A DNA stretch of 5,902 nt from Planctomycetota bacterium (GTDB taxonomy: Bacteria > Planctomycetota > Phycisphaerae > Phycisphaerales > UBA1924), in contig JAEYNG010000048.1 of assembly GCA_023412695.1 (NCBI GenBank), positions 1 through 5,902 on the forward strand. The letters are read 5' to 3'. The position numbers and the translations under genes are program-made. The notes under the pieces are model-generated. The model saw only the letters and a program-made list of their open reading frames with translations, made no database searches and was not told the DNA's origin. Positions within the stretch are counted from its first letter, which is position 1; each line of letters begins with the position of its first letter. Below are positions 5,898 through 5,902 of this stretch, piece by piece.

Positions 5898-5902
5898 ATG
5901 CC
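5898..5902 (+). CDS. Possible start of a + strand gene cut by the window end
   Basis: Only ATG plus two bases are visible, so no protein can be named. Support is indirect: a -10-like TACGAT six bases upstream, and the lack of any other recognised coding frame between the frr start and the window end. No Shine-Dalgarno site precedes it. It could be chance. Confidence 0.25.

Noticed and set aside
5775..5902. End of a pyrH gene upstream of frr on the - strand
   Set aside because: All three - strand frames were read; none shows a PyrH-like C-terminus, and the short frames ending in stops have no recognisable motif.
1..5902. Mobile element, CRISPR array, tRNA or rRNA
   Set aside because: No transposase motifs, terminal inverted repeats, regularly spaced repeats or cloverleaf/rRNA signatures were seen; the window is almost entirely filled by known protein-coding genes.

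Overview
The window is high-GC bacterial DNA (GC-rich third codon positions throughout). It most likely comes from a planctomycete of the Phycisphaerae/Phycisphaerales type. The best clue is the left edge: a C-terminal tail with two cysteines around a dockerin-like calcium loop (CPADFDRNG...SGCP, then stop). This tail style is, to my knowledge, characteristic of exported proteins in that group. A Gram-negative envelope is supported by a complete ADP-heptose synthesis enzyme (HldE) and a two-domain SppA protease. The lineage is an inference from motif style and has not been searched.

Layout, left to right. (1) Bases 1-112 are the last 36 codons of a + strand exported protein, followed by a strong intrinsic terminator (152-187). 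(2) After a 220-base gap come a free-standing Hpt phosphotransfer protein (333-701) and a REC-GGDEF response regulator/diguanylate cyclase (821-1762). (3) hldE (1814-3322) encodes both kinase and adenylyltransferase halves. (4) sppA (3356-5179) follows 33 bases later. (5) frr, ribosome recycling factor, lies on the - strand (5202-5774), convergent with sppA and 22 bases away. (6) The last 128 bases hold no recognisable gene body, but show a possible - strand promoter for frr and a possible leaderless + strand gene start at the right edge.

The four + strand genes from hpt to sppA have gaps of 119, 51 and 33 bases, with no terminator recognised between them, so some may be co-transcribed. The Hpt and REC-GGDEF proteins look like two steps of a phosphorelay (His on Hpt to Asp on REC, changing c-di-GMP output), with the sensor kinase outside the window. 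HldE and SppA both serve the envelope, so a surface-related theme is possible, but the link to c-di-GMP is only positional. All five main genes are known families with intact key residues. I found no mobile element, CRISPR, tRNA, rRNA or clearly new system. The points most worth checking are the Hpt/cyclase pair, the possible leaderless starts, and a strand-linked change in synonymous codon use along the window.
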